A stretch of DNA of 64,000 nt from positions 2,728,001 to 2,792,000 of the forward strand of contig AP028876.1 of assembly GCA_036323355.1 (NCBI GenBank), written 5' to 3'. A program made the translations under genes and the position numbers. Shown in pieces: positions 24,624 to 32,831 of this stretch. The first letter of the stretch is position 1, and each line of letters begins with the position of its first letter. The notes beneath the pieces were generated by a model. That model was not told where the DNA came from. It saw only the letters and a list, made by a program, of their open reading frames with translations, and made no database searches. Source of the DNA: Gottschalkiaceae bacterium SANA. GTDB taxonomy: Bacteria > Bacillota > Clostridia > Tissierellales > GPF-1.

Positions 24624-26567
24624 TTAAAATTGGCCTTGCGTCAGCCTGCTCATCAAGTGCACATAAGCCGAATGATTTCTTAATGTATCAGGGTTCCCAA
24701 TCATCAAAAAAGCACGCTTGGCCCGGGTAATGGTCACATTCAATCGCCGTTCATCCGTTAAAAATCCCAAGTTCCCTTGATTATTGCTCCTAACTGTTGA
24801 AACAAGGATAACCTCTTTTTCCCGACCCTGGAAGGCATCCACCGAATGGATCTCTAGCTTCGGTTCCTTGATCAAGCGCTTTAAGAGCTTCACCTGATCT
24901 AAATAAGGTGCGATCACACCAATTTCTTCCGCTTTCACACCCATCTTCAAAAGGCCTTTCACCAAGGATTCGACCGCCTCCGCTTCTTTTTTATTCTGAA
25001 AAGAGGTCCCCCCCTTTCGGCTCTCTTCTTCTCCTTTCACAGAAAAGAAGACACGGGTCCACTCCCTGGGCCAATTCTTCACGTGGGATAAATCATCCAT
25101 CCGCCAAGCACGATTCTTTTCACCCGCTCTCAGACTGCCCTCATAATAGCGCGTATTGCACAGTGCCATCAATTCCTCATTCATGCGATACTGAATATCA
25201 AGGCGAGCCTTGTTTTTCTTAAGCTGATTGATCAAACGATCAAATAAAGATTGGTCCATGCCCAGTTGCTTTGCCTCTTGGCTCAAGATCGTTGGGGGCA
25301 ATTGCTTTTGATCACCGATCAAAATCCAGCGTTTGGCTTTTCTTAAGGGAATTAGAGATGCAGCTTCCGCCGACTGCGTCGCTTCATCTTGAATCCAAAG
25401 ATCAAATTGCTCCTTGGATAGAATCGCTGCACCAGCTGTGCTGTTGGTGGTGAAGATCACTTGCGCTTTTCCTAGTACTTCTTGTAATATATTCGCTTCC
25501 ACCGTTTTTATCAATTGGAAGATTGGTTCGATTTTTTCCTGCACATCCAACCACTTTGCCATGGACTGTATCTGGTCTGCCGATACGCCACGACTGCCTC
25601 GATTGGTTTTCGCCATAGCCTTGATTTCCTCATTGGACATGCCTCGGGTCCATCGGGGGTTTGGTCGCTGTAAGCTTGCTTGTTCTTCCTGTAAATCCAC
25701 CATTTGATTCCTCAAGGGTTCGATCTCTGTTCGCCAAGGATGATGCATCAATTTGTAATCCAGGGTTTCTTTAATCAGATGTGGATGTACGCGAATCGGA
25801 TTTCCCACGCGGATGCCAGCCACCCCATGTTTCAATGCCATATCCAAAAGGTGATCCACAGCCGCATTGGAATCAGCCGTCATCAAGATCCGCTCGCCGT
25901 GTTTGATCGCCTCTTCCATGCACGCGACCGCCGTTCTCGATTTTCCTGTTCCAGGGGGACCTTGAATCAAAAAGAATCGCTGGGATTCCATGGCCCTTTT
26001 CACGGCATCTTGTTGGCTTTTATTTAATTTGGGCTGATGAATCTCCACAGGCTCCCCCATCTTTTCCATCACACGGGTACCCGTCACTATTTTTAAAATT
26101 CCTTCATTTTGTGGTTTTCTTAAAGATTCAACGGCATCCTTCATTCGTTGATAAGTTACTTCGTTGGCCGATAAATCCAATCGCAAGGGCAGGTGATTGG
26201 AAAAACGCTTGGGTCTTCCTTCAAATGCTAGGGTCAGGTCAAATCGCCGCACTTGATCCACAATGGCCGACGCATTACGCTTATCCAGAACATTGCCCTG
26301 GCTGATGATTACGCGGTCGCCTACCTTGATCTCTGTTTCGACAATACTCGTATTGGATTCTATTTTCATAAACCGCATCAAAGAAGCACCCGTAGCATTT
26401 CTTCCCGCTCTTCGGCATTTCATCTTGCAAAGGGCTCGCCCTCGCTTTTCCCGTTCATAGCCCGAAAGCTCTTTCATTTCGTCGAACTGTCTCCGCATCT
26501 CTTCTGCACGTTCCGCTTCAATCATCTTCAATTGTTTCTGTATATAAATTTTACCCTCTGGTCTCAT
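24624..26567 (-). CDS. SF1 DNA/RNA helicase, IGHMBP2/Upf1-like
   Basis: A 647-aa superfamily 1 helicase. Walker A is QGPPGTGKSRTA near residue 200; motif Ia includes DSNAAVDHLL; motif II is WIQDEATQSAEA (DEAT); motif III is GDQKQLPPT; motif IV lies around LDIQYRMNEELM; motif V is VDAFQGREKEVILVSTVRSN and motif VI RRLNVTITRAKRA. The N-terminal region (1-170) with an OB-like strand set (VGDRVIISQGNVLDKR) resembles IGHMBP2/SMUBP2-type proteins. It probably unwinds nucleic acid with ATP; the pathway is unknown. The ATG is preceded by GAGGAG at a rather long distance. Diverges from the GNAT gene. Confidence 0.92.
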   Translation of the reverse strand: MRPEGKIYIQKQLKMIEAERAEEMRRQFDEMKELSGYEREKRGRALCKMKCRRAGRNATGASLMRFMKIESNTSIVETEIKVGDRVIISQGNVLDKRNASAIVDQVRRFDLTLAFEGRPKRFSNHLPLRLDLSANEVTYQRMKDAVESLRKPQNEGILKIVTGTRVMEKMGEPVEIHQPKLNKSQQDAVKRAMESQRFFLIQGPPGTGKSRTAVACMEEAIKHGERILMTADSNAAVDHLLDMALKHGVAGIRVGNPIRVHPHLIKETLDYKLMHHPWRTEIEPLRNQMVDLQEEQASLQRPNPRWTRGMSNEEIKAMAKTNRGSRGVSADQIQSMAKWLDVQEKIEPIFQLIKTVEANILQEVLGKAQVIFTTNSTAGAAILSKEQFDLWIQDEATQSAEAASLIPLRKAKRWILIGDQKQLPPTILSQEAKQLGMDQSLFDRLINQLKKNKARLDIQYRMNEELMALCNTRYYEGSLRAGEKNRAWRMDDLSHVKNWPREWTRVFFSVKGEEESRKGGTSFQNKKEAEAVESLVKGLLKMGVKAEEIGVIAPYLDQVKLLKRLIKEPKLEIHSVDAFQGREKEVILVSTVRSNNQGNLGFLTDERRLNVTITRAKRAFLMIGNPDTLRNHSAYVHLMSRLTQGQF

Positions 26568-26638
26568 CTTTGATAACTCCTCACATTTTGCATATGGTCT
26601 TTCTTCTATAGTATTATATCATTAGGAGGTGACGCGTT

Positions 26639-27118
26639 ATGAATATATCCTTGCAAGCCCGAACCCGAGATCACGTAAAAGAATTCTGGGAAAAAACACA
26701 AGATAGTGAAATTCAAAACATGTTTCCAAGTAGTATTTCTTCTCTGGAAGAGGCTTTGGCTCTTTTTGAAAACTCTCTTCAAAATAATGCGACCAGCTAC
26801 GGAAAAGTCATTCTAGTTGATGGCCTCTATATCGGTGATATCTGGTGCTATGGGATCGATGTAGCCGATGAAAAAATGGCAATGCTGAGCATTGTAATCT
26901 TCGACAAATCAAAATGGGGCCAGGGTATTGCTGCGACCCTTATTCCACCATTTCTCGATGAAGTCTTTCATCGATATCCGATCCAATCAATTGGTGCCTT
27001 CACCTACACATCCAATCAGCGTTCCTTGAGAGCCCTTCAGAAATCCGGTTTTCAGTCATTGGAAACCTTTATTGAAGATGGGATCAAATCCATATATCTA
27101 GAATATAAAAAAGGATAA
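26639..27118 (+). CDS. GNAT family N-acetyltransferase
   Basis: A 159-aa GNAT-fold protein: N-terminal substrate region LQARTRDHVKEFWEK, then the central KVILVDGLYIGDIWCYG strands, AMLSIVIFDKSKWGQGIAAT (acetyl-CoA-binding beta-4/alpha-3, near residue 95) and TYTSNQRSLRALQKSGFQ at the C-terminus. It belongs to the RimJ/RimL-like subgroup that acetylates small molecules or protein N-termini; the substrate is unknown. The start has an ideal AGGAGGTGA site 5-6 nt upstream. Its last codons form half of a terminator hairpin. Confidence 0.88.
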   Translation: MNISLQARTRDHVKEFWEKTQDSEIQNMFPSSISSLEEALALFENSLQNNATSYGKVILVDGLYIGDIWCYGIDVADEKMAMLSIVIFDKSKWGQGIAATLIPPFLDEVFHRYPIQSIGAFTYTSNQRSLRALQKSGFQSLETFIEDGIKSIYLEYKKG

Positions 27119-27137
27119 CACTCTCGTGTTATCCTTT
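27110..27137. terminator. Bidirectional terminator
   Basis: Stem GGATAACAC/GTGTTATCC with a 4-nt loop. It overlaps the GNAT stop codon and precedes a T6 run on the minus strand, serving the queuosine transporter gene. Confidence 0.88.
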
Positions 27138-27142
27138 CCTAT

Positions 27143-27832
27143 TTAATCTTCTGGAATCTTTCCTTCTTCATACCATTTTCTTGCGATATACAAGAATGGC
27201 GTGTCCGCTGCTGCCACAAGGAACTTCAACACATAGGTTGATAGCAAGATCTCCCATAGCACTTCCATTGGGAATACGCCGTAGAAGGCAATAAAAGTAA
27301 ACAAGACCGAATCGATCAATTGGCTGACCATGGTTGACCCATTATTTCTCAACCACAATTGCCCTTTTGATGGAAACTTCTGCTTTAACTTGTTGTAAGC
27401 CCAAACATCATGCAATTGAGATGCTGCATAAGCTGCCAAGCTACCCACTAAAATACGCGGCATAATTCCAAAGATCGTCTCTAGAGACGCCTGCGCAAAG
27501 TCAAAGGCATTTGCTTCAAAATACAAAGCCAATTGCATCAGAACTGTGAGAGAAATCAGAGCAAAGAACCCCAGATAAACCGCGCGTTTCGCATCACGTT
27601 TTCCATAGTTCTCCGACAAGATGTCCGTTACCAGAAATCCTGTCGCATAGACAATATTTCCAAGCGTTGCTGCTACTCCAAACAAATCTACACTCTTCAC
27701 TACCTGCACATTGGCAATAATAATAGAGATCGGCACCCAAGCATATAATCCTAATTTTCCAAACTTTCGGTAGGCAAACAAAATGAAAACAAAGTTCACA
27801 ACCAGCATAACCAGCCATAATAATTCATTCAT
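27143..27832 (-). CDS. Queuosine precursor transporter (YhhQ/QPTR family)
   Basis: A 229-aa integral membrane protein with about six helices. Family motifs are ANVQVVKSVDLFG, the conserved NIVYATGFLVTDILSENYGK, RILVGSLAAYAASQLHDVWA and the LRNNGSTMVSQLIDSVLFT segment with the DS pair. The VUT/QPTR family imports queuosine precursors such as preQ0 or preQ1. The preQ1-I riboswitch in the leader strongly supports that role here. The ATG follows GGAAAGGGG. Monocistronic with its own promoter, leader and terminator. Confidence 0.95.
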   Translation of the reverse strand: MNELLWLVMLVVNFVFILFAYRKFGKLGLYAWVPISIIIANVQVVKSVDLFGVAATLGNIVYATGFLVTDILSENYGKRDAKRAVYLGFFALISLTVLMQLALYFEANAFDFAQASLETIFGIMPRILVGSLAAYAASQLHDVWAYNKLKQKFPSKGQLWLRNNGSTMVSQLIDSVLFTFIAFYGVFPMEVLWEILLSTYVLKFLVAAADTPFLYIARKWYEEGKIPED

Positions 27833-27871
27833 AAAACCACACCCCTTTCCATGCTTATGGTATTTTTAATC

Positions 27872-27903
27872 AAAAAAAATGCGCTACCCATTTGAGCAGC
27901 ACA
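27872..27903 (-). terminator. Regulated terminator in the queuosine transporter leader
   Basis: On the minus strand TGTGCTGC/GTAGCGCA forms an 8-bp stem followed by eight T residues. It lies between the preQ1 aptamer and the ribosome-binding site, so ligand binding likely favours it. Confidence 0.85.
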
Positions 27904-27940
27904 ACAAGGACATCGATGATGTCTTTTTCTTTGCTGTGTG

Positions 27941-27980
27941 CCGTAGTTTTGTTTAAAGACAGGAGGCTTACGAACTGTCT
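27941..27980 (-). ncRNA. preQ1-I riboswitch aptamer
   Basis: On the minus strand, P1 pairs AGACAG with CTGTCT around the loop TTCGTAAGC-CTC, then an A-rich stretch TTTAAACAAAA and the tail ACTACGG. CGTA in the loop (27972-27969) pairs with TACG in the tail (27945-27942), giving the H-type pseudoknot of preQ1-I. Compared with the B. subtilis element, the loop and tail bases change together, preserving the pairing. About 40 nt, the expected size. Confidence 0.85.
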
Positions 27981-27987
27981 GAGATAC

Positions 27988-28016
27988 AGAATACCATAGA
28001 AAAAGAGGATCCGCAA
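27988..28016 (-). promoter_or_regulatory. Promoter of the preQ1 riboswitch transcript
   Basis: On the minus strand -35 TTGCGG (28016-28011), a 17-bp spacer and -10 TATTCT (27993-27988). The inferred start is at about 27981, right at the first base of aptamer stem P1. Confidence 0.55.
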
Positions 28017-28028
28017 GGGACCCCCGTC

Positions 28029-29459
28029 TCAATTTACCTTGTCGATTTCTGCTTCTATTAACGATTTGGCAATCTTTGGGTTTGCTGCCCCCCGAGTTGC
28101 CTTCATAACAGCCCCCATGAGGAATCCAAAAGCCTTGCCGTTTCCTGACTTAATTTCTTCAACCGCCTTTGGGTTTTCCCCTACGATTTTCGCGATCAGC
28201 GCCGTCAATTCATTTTGATCGCTGTTCTGCTTCAATCCCAAATCTGCAATGGTCTCATCGATCGTAGCCCCTTTTTCCCACAGGACTTCGAAAACCTGTT
28301 TGGCTGCCGAATGAGAAAGCTCTCCCGATTCAATTTTTTCAATCAAAGCGAGCAATGTAGATGCATCAACCCGAAAGCCTTCCCCGGATCGGTACAAGCG
28401 AAGTCCTTCCGTCAGTATCCAAGTTGCAAGCTTTCTGGGATCGGAATGGCCTTGCCCCGCCTGATCCATCAAGCGAGCCAATACCGCATCTTCCGTCAGC
28501 TTCGTTGCTTCATCTAGATTCAAGCTGTAGCACTTCTGAAATCGCTCTCGACGCTGAATCGCGGTTTCTGTCGGCAAATCAACCCATGCTGCATCAATCT
28601 GCTCTTGAGTTAGTTGAATAACTGGCAGATCGGGATCATCAAAAAACCGATAATCCTCAGCATCCTCTTTGGATCGCATGGGAATTGTTCGCCCCTTTCC
28701 CGCGTCCCATTTTCTTGTCTCTTGAACAATCTTGTCGCCTTCCCCAAATCGAAGAAGATCGGATTGCCTTTTCACTTCCTTTTCCAAGGCCTTTTGCACT
28801 TCCCGAAAGGAGTTAATATTCTTGATCTCCACCCGGGTACCTAAGACTTCCGTTCCTGGTTCTTTCAAAGAGATATTGGCATCGCATCGCATGGACCCCT
28901 GGTCCATTCGGCAATCCGAAATCCCTGCAAAATCCAATTGAGCGCGAAGTGCCTTTAAAAATTCTACCGCTTCTTCTGGTGATTGTAGATCGGGTTTCGT
29001 TACAATTTCAATCAATGGAATCCCCGAACGGTTATAATCGGCTAGGGAAAAATGTTCATATTCCGGATGCATCAACTTGCCAGGATCCTCTTCCATATGG
29101 ATCCGCTCCAAGTGAATCATCACACGCTGACCATCCCGCATGATCTCAATTCCACCATCCGTGCAAATCGGTTCTTGATACTGGGTGATTTGATAGGCCT
29201 TTGGCAAATCGGGATACATATAGTTTTTTCGTGAGAACTGGCTGATGGGCTGAATCTTCGATCCAAAAACGCCACCAGCCCGAATGGCAAGGGAAACGGC
29301 TTCCTTGTTGACCTGCGGCAAGGTACCGGGCAAGCCTAGACAGATGGGACATACCTGGGTGTTGGGTGCTGCGCCAAATTTTGTTGAGCATCCACAAAAC
29401 AGTTTCGTCTGTGTTTTCATTTCAACATGAATTTCCAATCCAATTACAATATCATACAT
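28029..29459 (-). CDS. gatB: Asp/Glu-tRNA amidotransferase subunit B (GatB)
   Basis: The 476-aa GatB subunit binds the misacylated tRNA, phosphorylates the Asp or Glu and channels ammonia to it. Recognisable parts are the N-terminal IVIGLEIHVEM and CPICLGLPGTLPQVN, the zinc-site cysteines CGCS and CPIC, then KALRAQLDFAGISDCRMDQG, MRCDANISL, and a C-terminal YqeY-like tail domain. The ATG at 29459 follows AAGGAGGGGC, one base after the gatA stop codon; the upstream extension lacks a site. Last gene of the aspS-gatC-gatA-gatB operon. Confidence 0.97.
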   Translation of the reverse strand: MYDIVIGLEIHVEMKTQTKLFCGCSTKFGAAPNTQVCPICLGLPGTLPQVNKEAVSLAIRAGGVFGSKIQPISQFSRKNYMYPDLPKAYQITQYQEPICTDGGIEIMRDGQRVMIHLERIHMEEDPGKLMHPEYEHFSLADYNRSGIPLIEIVTKPDLQSPEEAVEFLKALRAQLDFAGISDCRMDQGSMRCDANISLKEPGTEVLGTRVEIKNINSFREVQKALEKEVKRQSDLLRFGEGDKIVQETRKWDAGKGRTIPMRSKEDAEDYRFFDDPDLPVIQLTQEQIDAAWVDLPTETAIQRRERFQKCYSLNLDEATKLTEDAVLARLMDQAGQGHSDPRKLATWILTEGLRLYRSGEGFRVDASTLLALIEKIESGELSHSAAKQVFEVLWEKGATIDETIADLGLKQNSDQNELTALIAKIVGENPKAVEEIKSGNGKAFGFLMGAVMKATRGAANPKIAKSLIEAEIDKVN

Positions 29460-29460
29460 C

Positions 29461-30822
29461 CTAGCCCCTCCTTCCAAAAATGCCATTTTTCGCTTCCAAA
29501 CCTTTTAAAACTTCAAAAATCATCTCTTCCTGACCGTGAGCAGCCATAATCTGCATGCCAATGGGCAATCCCTTTTCACTCTTGGCGTAAGGAATCGACA
29601 AAGCGGGAATCCCAGTCAAACTGGCCGGTACCGTAAAAGCATCCTCTAAATACATCCCCATGGGGTCATCGCTGTGATCTCCCAATCGAAATGCCGGTGT
29701 AGGCGTCGTCGGCATCAAGAACAAGTCGTAAGACTGAAACAAAACTTCCATTCTTTTCTTCAGGGTTGCCCGATACAAGTGTGCTTTTTTATAAACTTGA
29801 TCCTGATAGCCTGCTGACAGCACATGCGTGCCGAATAGAACCCGGCGCTTCACTTCCAATCCAAATCCTTGAGATCGGCTGGCTCTCATCTCTTCTTCTA
29901 CCGATGAACCCCTTCCTTTTAGGCCATATCGAATGCCGTCGAATCGTCCCAGATTGGAAGACGCCTCAGCGGAGGTTAACACATAATAAACGGATACAGC
30001 TTCAGAGGGCAAGGCAAATTCAACTTCCTCCACAAGGGCACCTGCCTCTTGAAACTCCTGAACCAAATCTCGATAGGCCGCAAGAACCGATTCTTCAATT
30101 CCCATCTTTTCAATCCCTCTCACAAGACCAACACGCAGTGTGGTAAAATCAGATCTTTCTTTTTGAATCTGATAGCCTTCCCCCGTGCAGGTCGGATCCT
30201 TTTCATCTGCTCCAGCAATGACTGAGAAGAGTTGCTCACACTCTTCCACCGTTTGGGTCATGGGCCCAATCTGATCAAAGGAAGAGCCAAAGGCAACCAA
30301 TCCGTAACGAGAAACCCGTCCATAGGTCGGTTTCAAACCAACAATGCCGCAATAGGCTGCCGGCTGACGAATCGATCCACCCGTATCCGTACCCAAGGCA
30401 GCCGACACCATGCCTGCCGCCACAGCTGCAGCGCTTCCACCTGATGATCCACCCGGCACATAATCGTGGTTTACGGGGTTCTTGGTTTGCTGAAAGGCCG
30501 AATTCTCCGTTGAGCCACCCATGGCAAACTCATCCATATTCGTTTTTCCAACAAACCATGCACCGGCTTTTCGCAAGCGCTCAATCGCTGTCGCATCATA
30601 ACTGGCACGATGAGTCTTCAGCATCTTGGATGCACAGGTAAGAGGCTGTCCCTTGACGGCAATATTATCCTTGATTCCCATAGAAATCCCCGCCAAAGAA
30701 CCTTTGCTGCTCTCCGCTTCTTCTCTTTGCTTTTCACCGTCCTTCATGTCGAAGGAAAGAAAGGCGCCTATGGCCTCATCCTTTTTCTTTATCTCTGAAA
30801 ATACTTGTTCAATCGTTTCCAT
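29461..30822 (-). CDS. gatA: Asp/Glu-tRNA amidotransferase subunit A (GatA)
   Basis: The 453-aa amidase subunit hydrolyses glutamine to supply ammonia. The Ser-cisSer-Lys triad is visible: lysine in ISMGIKDNIAV near residue 52, the cis-serine in GGSSGGSAAAVAAG, and the nucleophile in GTDTGGSIRQPAAYCG, then GLKPTYGRVSRYGLVAF. It is somewhat shorter than the common 480-490 aa, mainly at the N-terminus. Lies between gatC and gatB in a tight operon. Confidence 0.97.
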   Translation of the reverse strand: METIEQVFSEIKKKDEAIGAFLSFDMKDGEKQREEAESSKGSLAGISMGIKDNIAVKGQPLTCASKMLKTHRASYDATAIERLRKAGAWFVGKTNMDEFAMGGSTENSAFQQTKNPVNHDYVPGGSSGGSAAAVAAGMVSAALGTDTGGSIRQPAAYCGIVGLKPTYGRVSRYGLVAFGSSFDQIGPMTQTVEECEQLFSVIAGADEKDPTCTGEGYQIQKERSDFTTLRVGLVRGIEKMGIEESVLAAYRDLVQEFQEAGALVEEVEFALPSEAVSVYYVLTSAEASSNLGRFDGIRYGLKGRGSSVEEEMRASRSQGFGLEVKRRVLFGTHVLSAGYQDQVYKKAHLYRATLKKRMEVLFQSYDLFLMPTTPTPAFRLGDHSDDPMGMYLEDAFTVPASLTGIPALSIPYAKSEKGLPIGMQIMAAHGQEEMIFEVLKGLEAKNGIFGRRG

Positions 30823-30831
30823 TTGCGCCTC

Positions 30832-31089
30832 CTAATCCATAACTCGAGGGATCACCAAAGCTTGATCCTTGGTTTCGCCTTCTTCCCATTCCGGCTGATA
30901 GACCTCTTGACGTAAAATGTCTTCGCGAAGCAACAAGCTAGGTCGAGGATTCTCCTCACCGACTTCTACGGTACCAATACGCTCAAAATGTGCAATCAAT
31001 CCAGCAAAGGCTTTTTCAATCGCTGGAAATTCCTCTTCTTTCAAAGCAATTCTCGCAAGTTTTGCGGCTTTCTCTATATGATCTCTCAT
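30832..31089 (-). CDS. gatC: Asp/Glu-tRNA amidotransferase subunit C (GatC)
   Basis: The 85-aa GatC subunit holds GatA and GatB together. The N-terminal IEKAAKLARIALKEEE helix, IAHFERIGTVEV and the C-terminal LRQEVYQPEW are typical. The ATG at 31089 follows GGAGG after 7 nt; the six extra codons from 31107 would place the start inside the ribosome-binding site. It starts 15 bp after the aspS stop codon. Confidence 0.95.
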   Translation of the reverse strand: MRDHIEKAAKLARIALKEEEFPAIEKAFAGLIAHFERIGTVEVGEENPRPSLLLREDILRQEVYQPEWEEGETKDQALVIPRVMD

Positions 31090-31103
31090 TTTTATTCCTC
31101 CAA

Positions 31104-32384
31104 TCAAGGCCTTAGACGATGCAAGTCACGTGGCAATAGGGTCGCTTGGCGAATATTGTCCAATTTCAAGAGTTGCATGGTCAGTCGCTCCAAGCCAATA
31201 GCGAATCCACCATGGGGCGGCATGCCATACCGAAAACTATCCAAATAAAATCCAAATGACTGAGGATCCATCTTCGCCTCTACCATGCCGTCGTACAAGT
31301 CTTTATATTGATGAATCCGCTGTCCACCTGTGGTAATCTCCATCCCCCGAAAAATCAAGTCAAAGGATCTTGATGTCCCTTCTCGCTCTCCTGGATAGGT
31401 ATAGACTGGGCGTTTTTCCAAGGGATACTCAGTTAAAAAATAGAAGGGTGATCCCGTTTCCTCTTCAATGATTTGGCCCAAACGTTTCTCCTGGCCACCA
31501 TTTAATGTGACCCCGGTTCGGATCCCTTCCGACTCCAGTCTTTCTTTTGCTTGGGACATGGAAATTCGAGGAAAGGGCTTTCGCTCTGGCACAGCTGCTT
31601 GAAGCCGACTCAGCTGACACTGGCATGTCGCTTCCAAGCGATCAAAAATTGCAAATAATAAGGATTCTTCCAAATCCATCAAATCTTTTTCATCCTGCAA
31701 GAATCCCATTTCCACATCCAAACTCACATACTCGTTCAAGTGGCGCTGGGTGGCATGCAGTTCTGCCCGGTAGGCGTGTCCCACTTCAAATACCCGTTCA
31801 AATCCGGCGCCGACCATCATCTGCTTGTAGAACTGTGGACTTTGAGCCAAAAAAGCTCGTTGTCCGAAATAATCAACCGTGAAGACTTCCGAACCGCCTT
31901 CCGTGGCTGCATCAATAATCTTTGGTGTATGAATTTCGGAAAATCGTCGTTCAATCAAAAAGTCTCGAAAGGCGGTAACAATCTCTTGCTCAATGCGAAA
32001 GACGTCTCGTGTTCTGGGTCTACGAAGGCTCATTGTCCGCACATCCAATTGTTTTTCCAATCCTGCGTCTACCGTGCGGCCATTGATCGAGAAGGGCAAT
32101 AGATCATAGGCAACCTCAGCTAACACTTCAATCTTGTGCAAGTGAATTTCGACCCCCGCATCTTGACGCTCTGTGCCAACAACTTGGCCAACAAGCTCTA
32201 CCGGCGTTTCCAGACGAAGGGATTCAGCAACTTCCGGGTCGCAAACCACCTGAACCAATCCAGTTGCATCCCTCAATTGAAAAAACCCGGCTGTTTTCAG
32301 TTTCTGAATCTTATGAATCCAACCTGTAATTTCCAGCACTTCCCCTGTCATACCCTGTAGATCTTCGATAAAAATTTTCTTCAT
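31104..32384 (-). CDS. aspS: Non-discriminating aspartyl-tRNA synthetase, archaeal type
   Basis: A 426-aa class IIb synthetase of the short archaeal/AspRS2 type, without the GAD insert of the 590-aa bacterial form. It has an OB anticodon-binding domain (ITGWIHKIQKL, GFFQLRDATGLVQ), LRRPRTRDVFRI, motif 2 with EVGHAYRAELHATQRHLNEY, and motif 3 GFAIGLERLTMQLL. Placed first in an operon with gatCAB, it very probably charges tRNA-Asn with Asp for transamidation as well as tRNA-Asp. The operon is headed by a T-box whose specifier triplet is AAC (Asn), which fits that role. Confidence 0.95.
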   Translation of the reverse strand: MKKIFIEDLQGMTGEVLEITGWIHKIQKLKTAGFFQLRDATGLVQVVCDPEVAESLRLETPVELVGQVVGTERQDAGVEIHLHKIEVLAEVAYDLLPFSINGRTVDAGLEKQLDVRTMSLRRPRTRDVFRIEQEIVTAFRDFLIERRFSEIHTPKIIDAATEGGSEVFTVDYFGQRAFLAQSPQFYKQMMVGAGFERVFEVGHAYRAELHATQRHLNEYVSLDVEMGFLQDEKDLMDLEESLLFAIFDRLEATCQCQLSRLQAAVPERKPFPRISMSQAKERLESEGIRTGVTLNGGQEKRLGQIIEEETGSPFYFLTEYPLEKRPVYTYPGEREGTSRSFDLIFRGMEITTGGQRIHQYKDLYDGMVEAKMDPQSFGFYLDSFRYGMPPHGGFAIGLERLTMQLLKLDNIRQATLLPRDLHRLRP

Positions 32385-32425
32385 TTTTTCCTCCTTGGTT
32401 CCATCCGAGGAAGTGTTGAGGGTAT

Positions 32426-32704
32426 AAAAAAAACTCTTCGTCCCCCAAATAAGGGACGAAGAGTTAACTTCGCGCTACCACCCTAGTTGCCGTTAAAAAA
32501 CGACCACTCACCTCAGTACGGAAAATTTTCATTTTCGATACTGTCCAATGTGTTAACGGGTTGGTTCCGTCCAAGCCTACTTTTTGCATTTCGGTTGGCC
32601 GCTCAGGGATGTTCTTCACAATCATGTCTCATCATCCGGCTTCCACTATCCCCGACTCGCTAGCATGGTCCATGCTGTTACTCTTCCCGTCTATGCGTTT
32701 ATTG
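32426..32704 (-). ncRNA. T-box riboswitch, asparagine-specific
   Basis: The 320-bp leader of aspS contains a full T-box. On the minus strand stem I begins with GGGAAGAGTAAC, carries the GATAGTGGAAG apical segment, and presents the specifier AAC (plus 32613-32611) followed by the conserved A. The T-box motif GGGTGGTAGCGCG lies at about 32483-32471. The terminator AACTCTTCGTCCC/GGGGACGAAGAGTT plus T8 spans 32465-32426. When aligned with the putP T-box on the shared distal sequence, the specifier position holds AAC here and CCT there. Confidence 0.92.
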
Positions 32705-32710
32705 TTTTTG

Positions 32711-32740
32711 ATTATACGACAAGTGTCTTTGCCTTGTCAA
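32711..32740 (-). promoter_or_regulatory. Promoter of the aspS-gatCAB operon
   Basis: Perfect TTGACA (32740-32735) and perfect TATAAT (32716-32711), 18 bp apart on the minus strand, placing the start at the 5' edge of the T-box. Confidence 0.9.
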
Positions 32741-32831
32741 GAATTTTTTGAATTCTTTTTAGCCATCTTACCAAATTTTGAAAATATGATACAATTATTC
32801 TATAGAAATGTAGTATATGAGGAGGATCCAC

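Noticed and set aside
27829-28032. A 67-codon open frame across the queuosine-transporter leader
   Set aside because: It runs through the preQ1 aptamer and terminator, so it is regulatory RNA rather than coding sequence.
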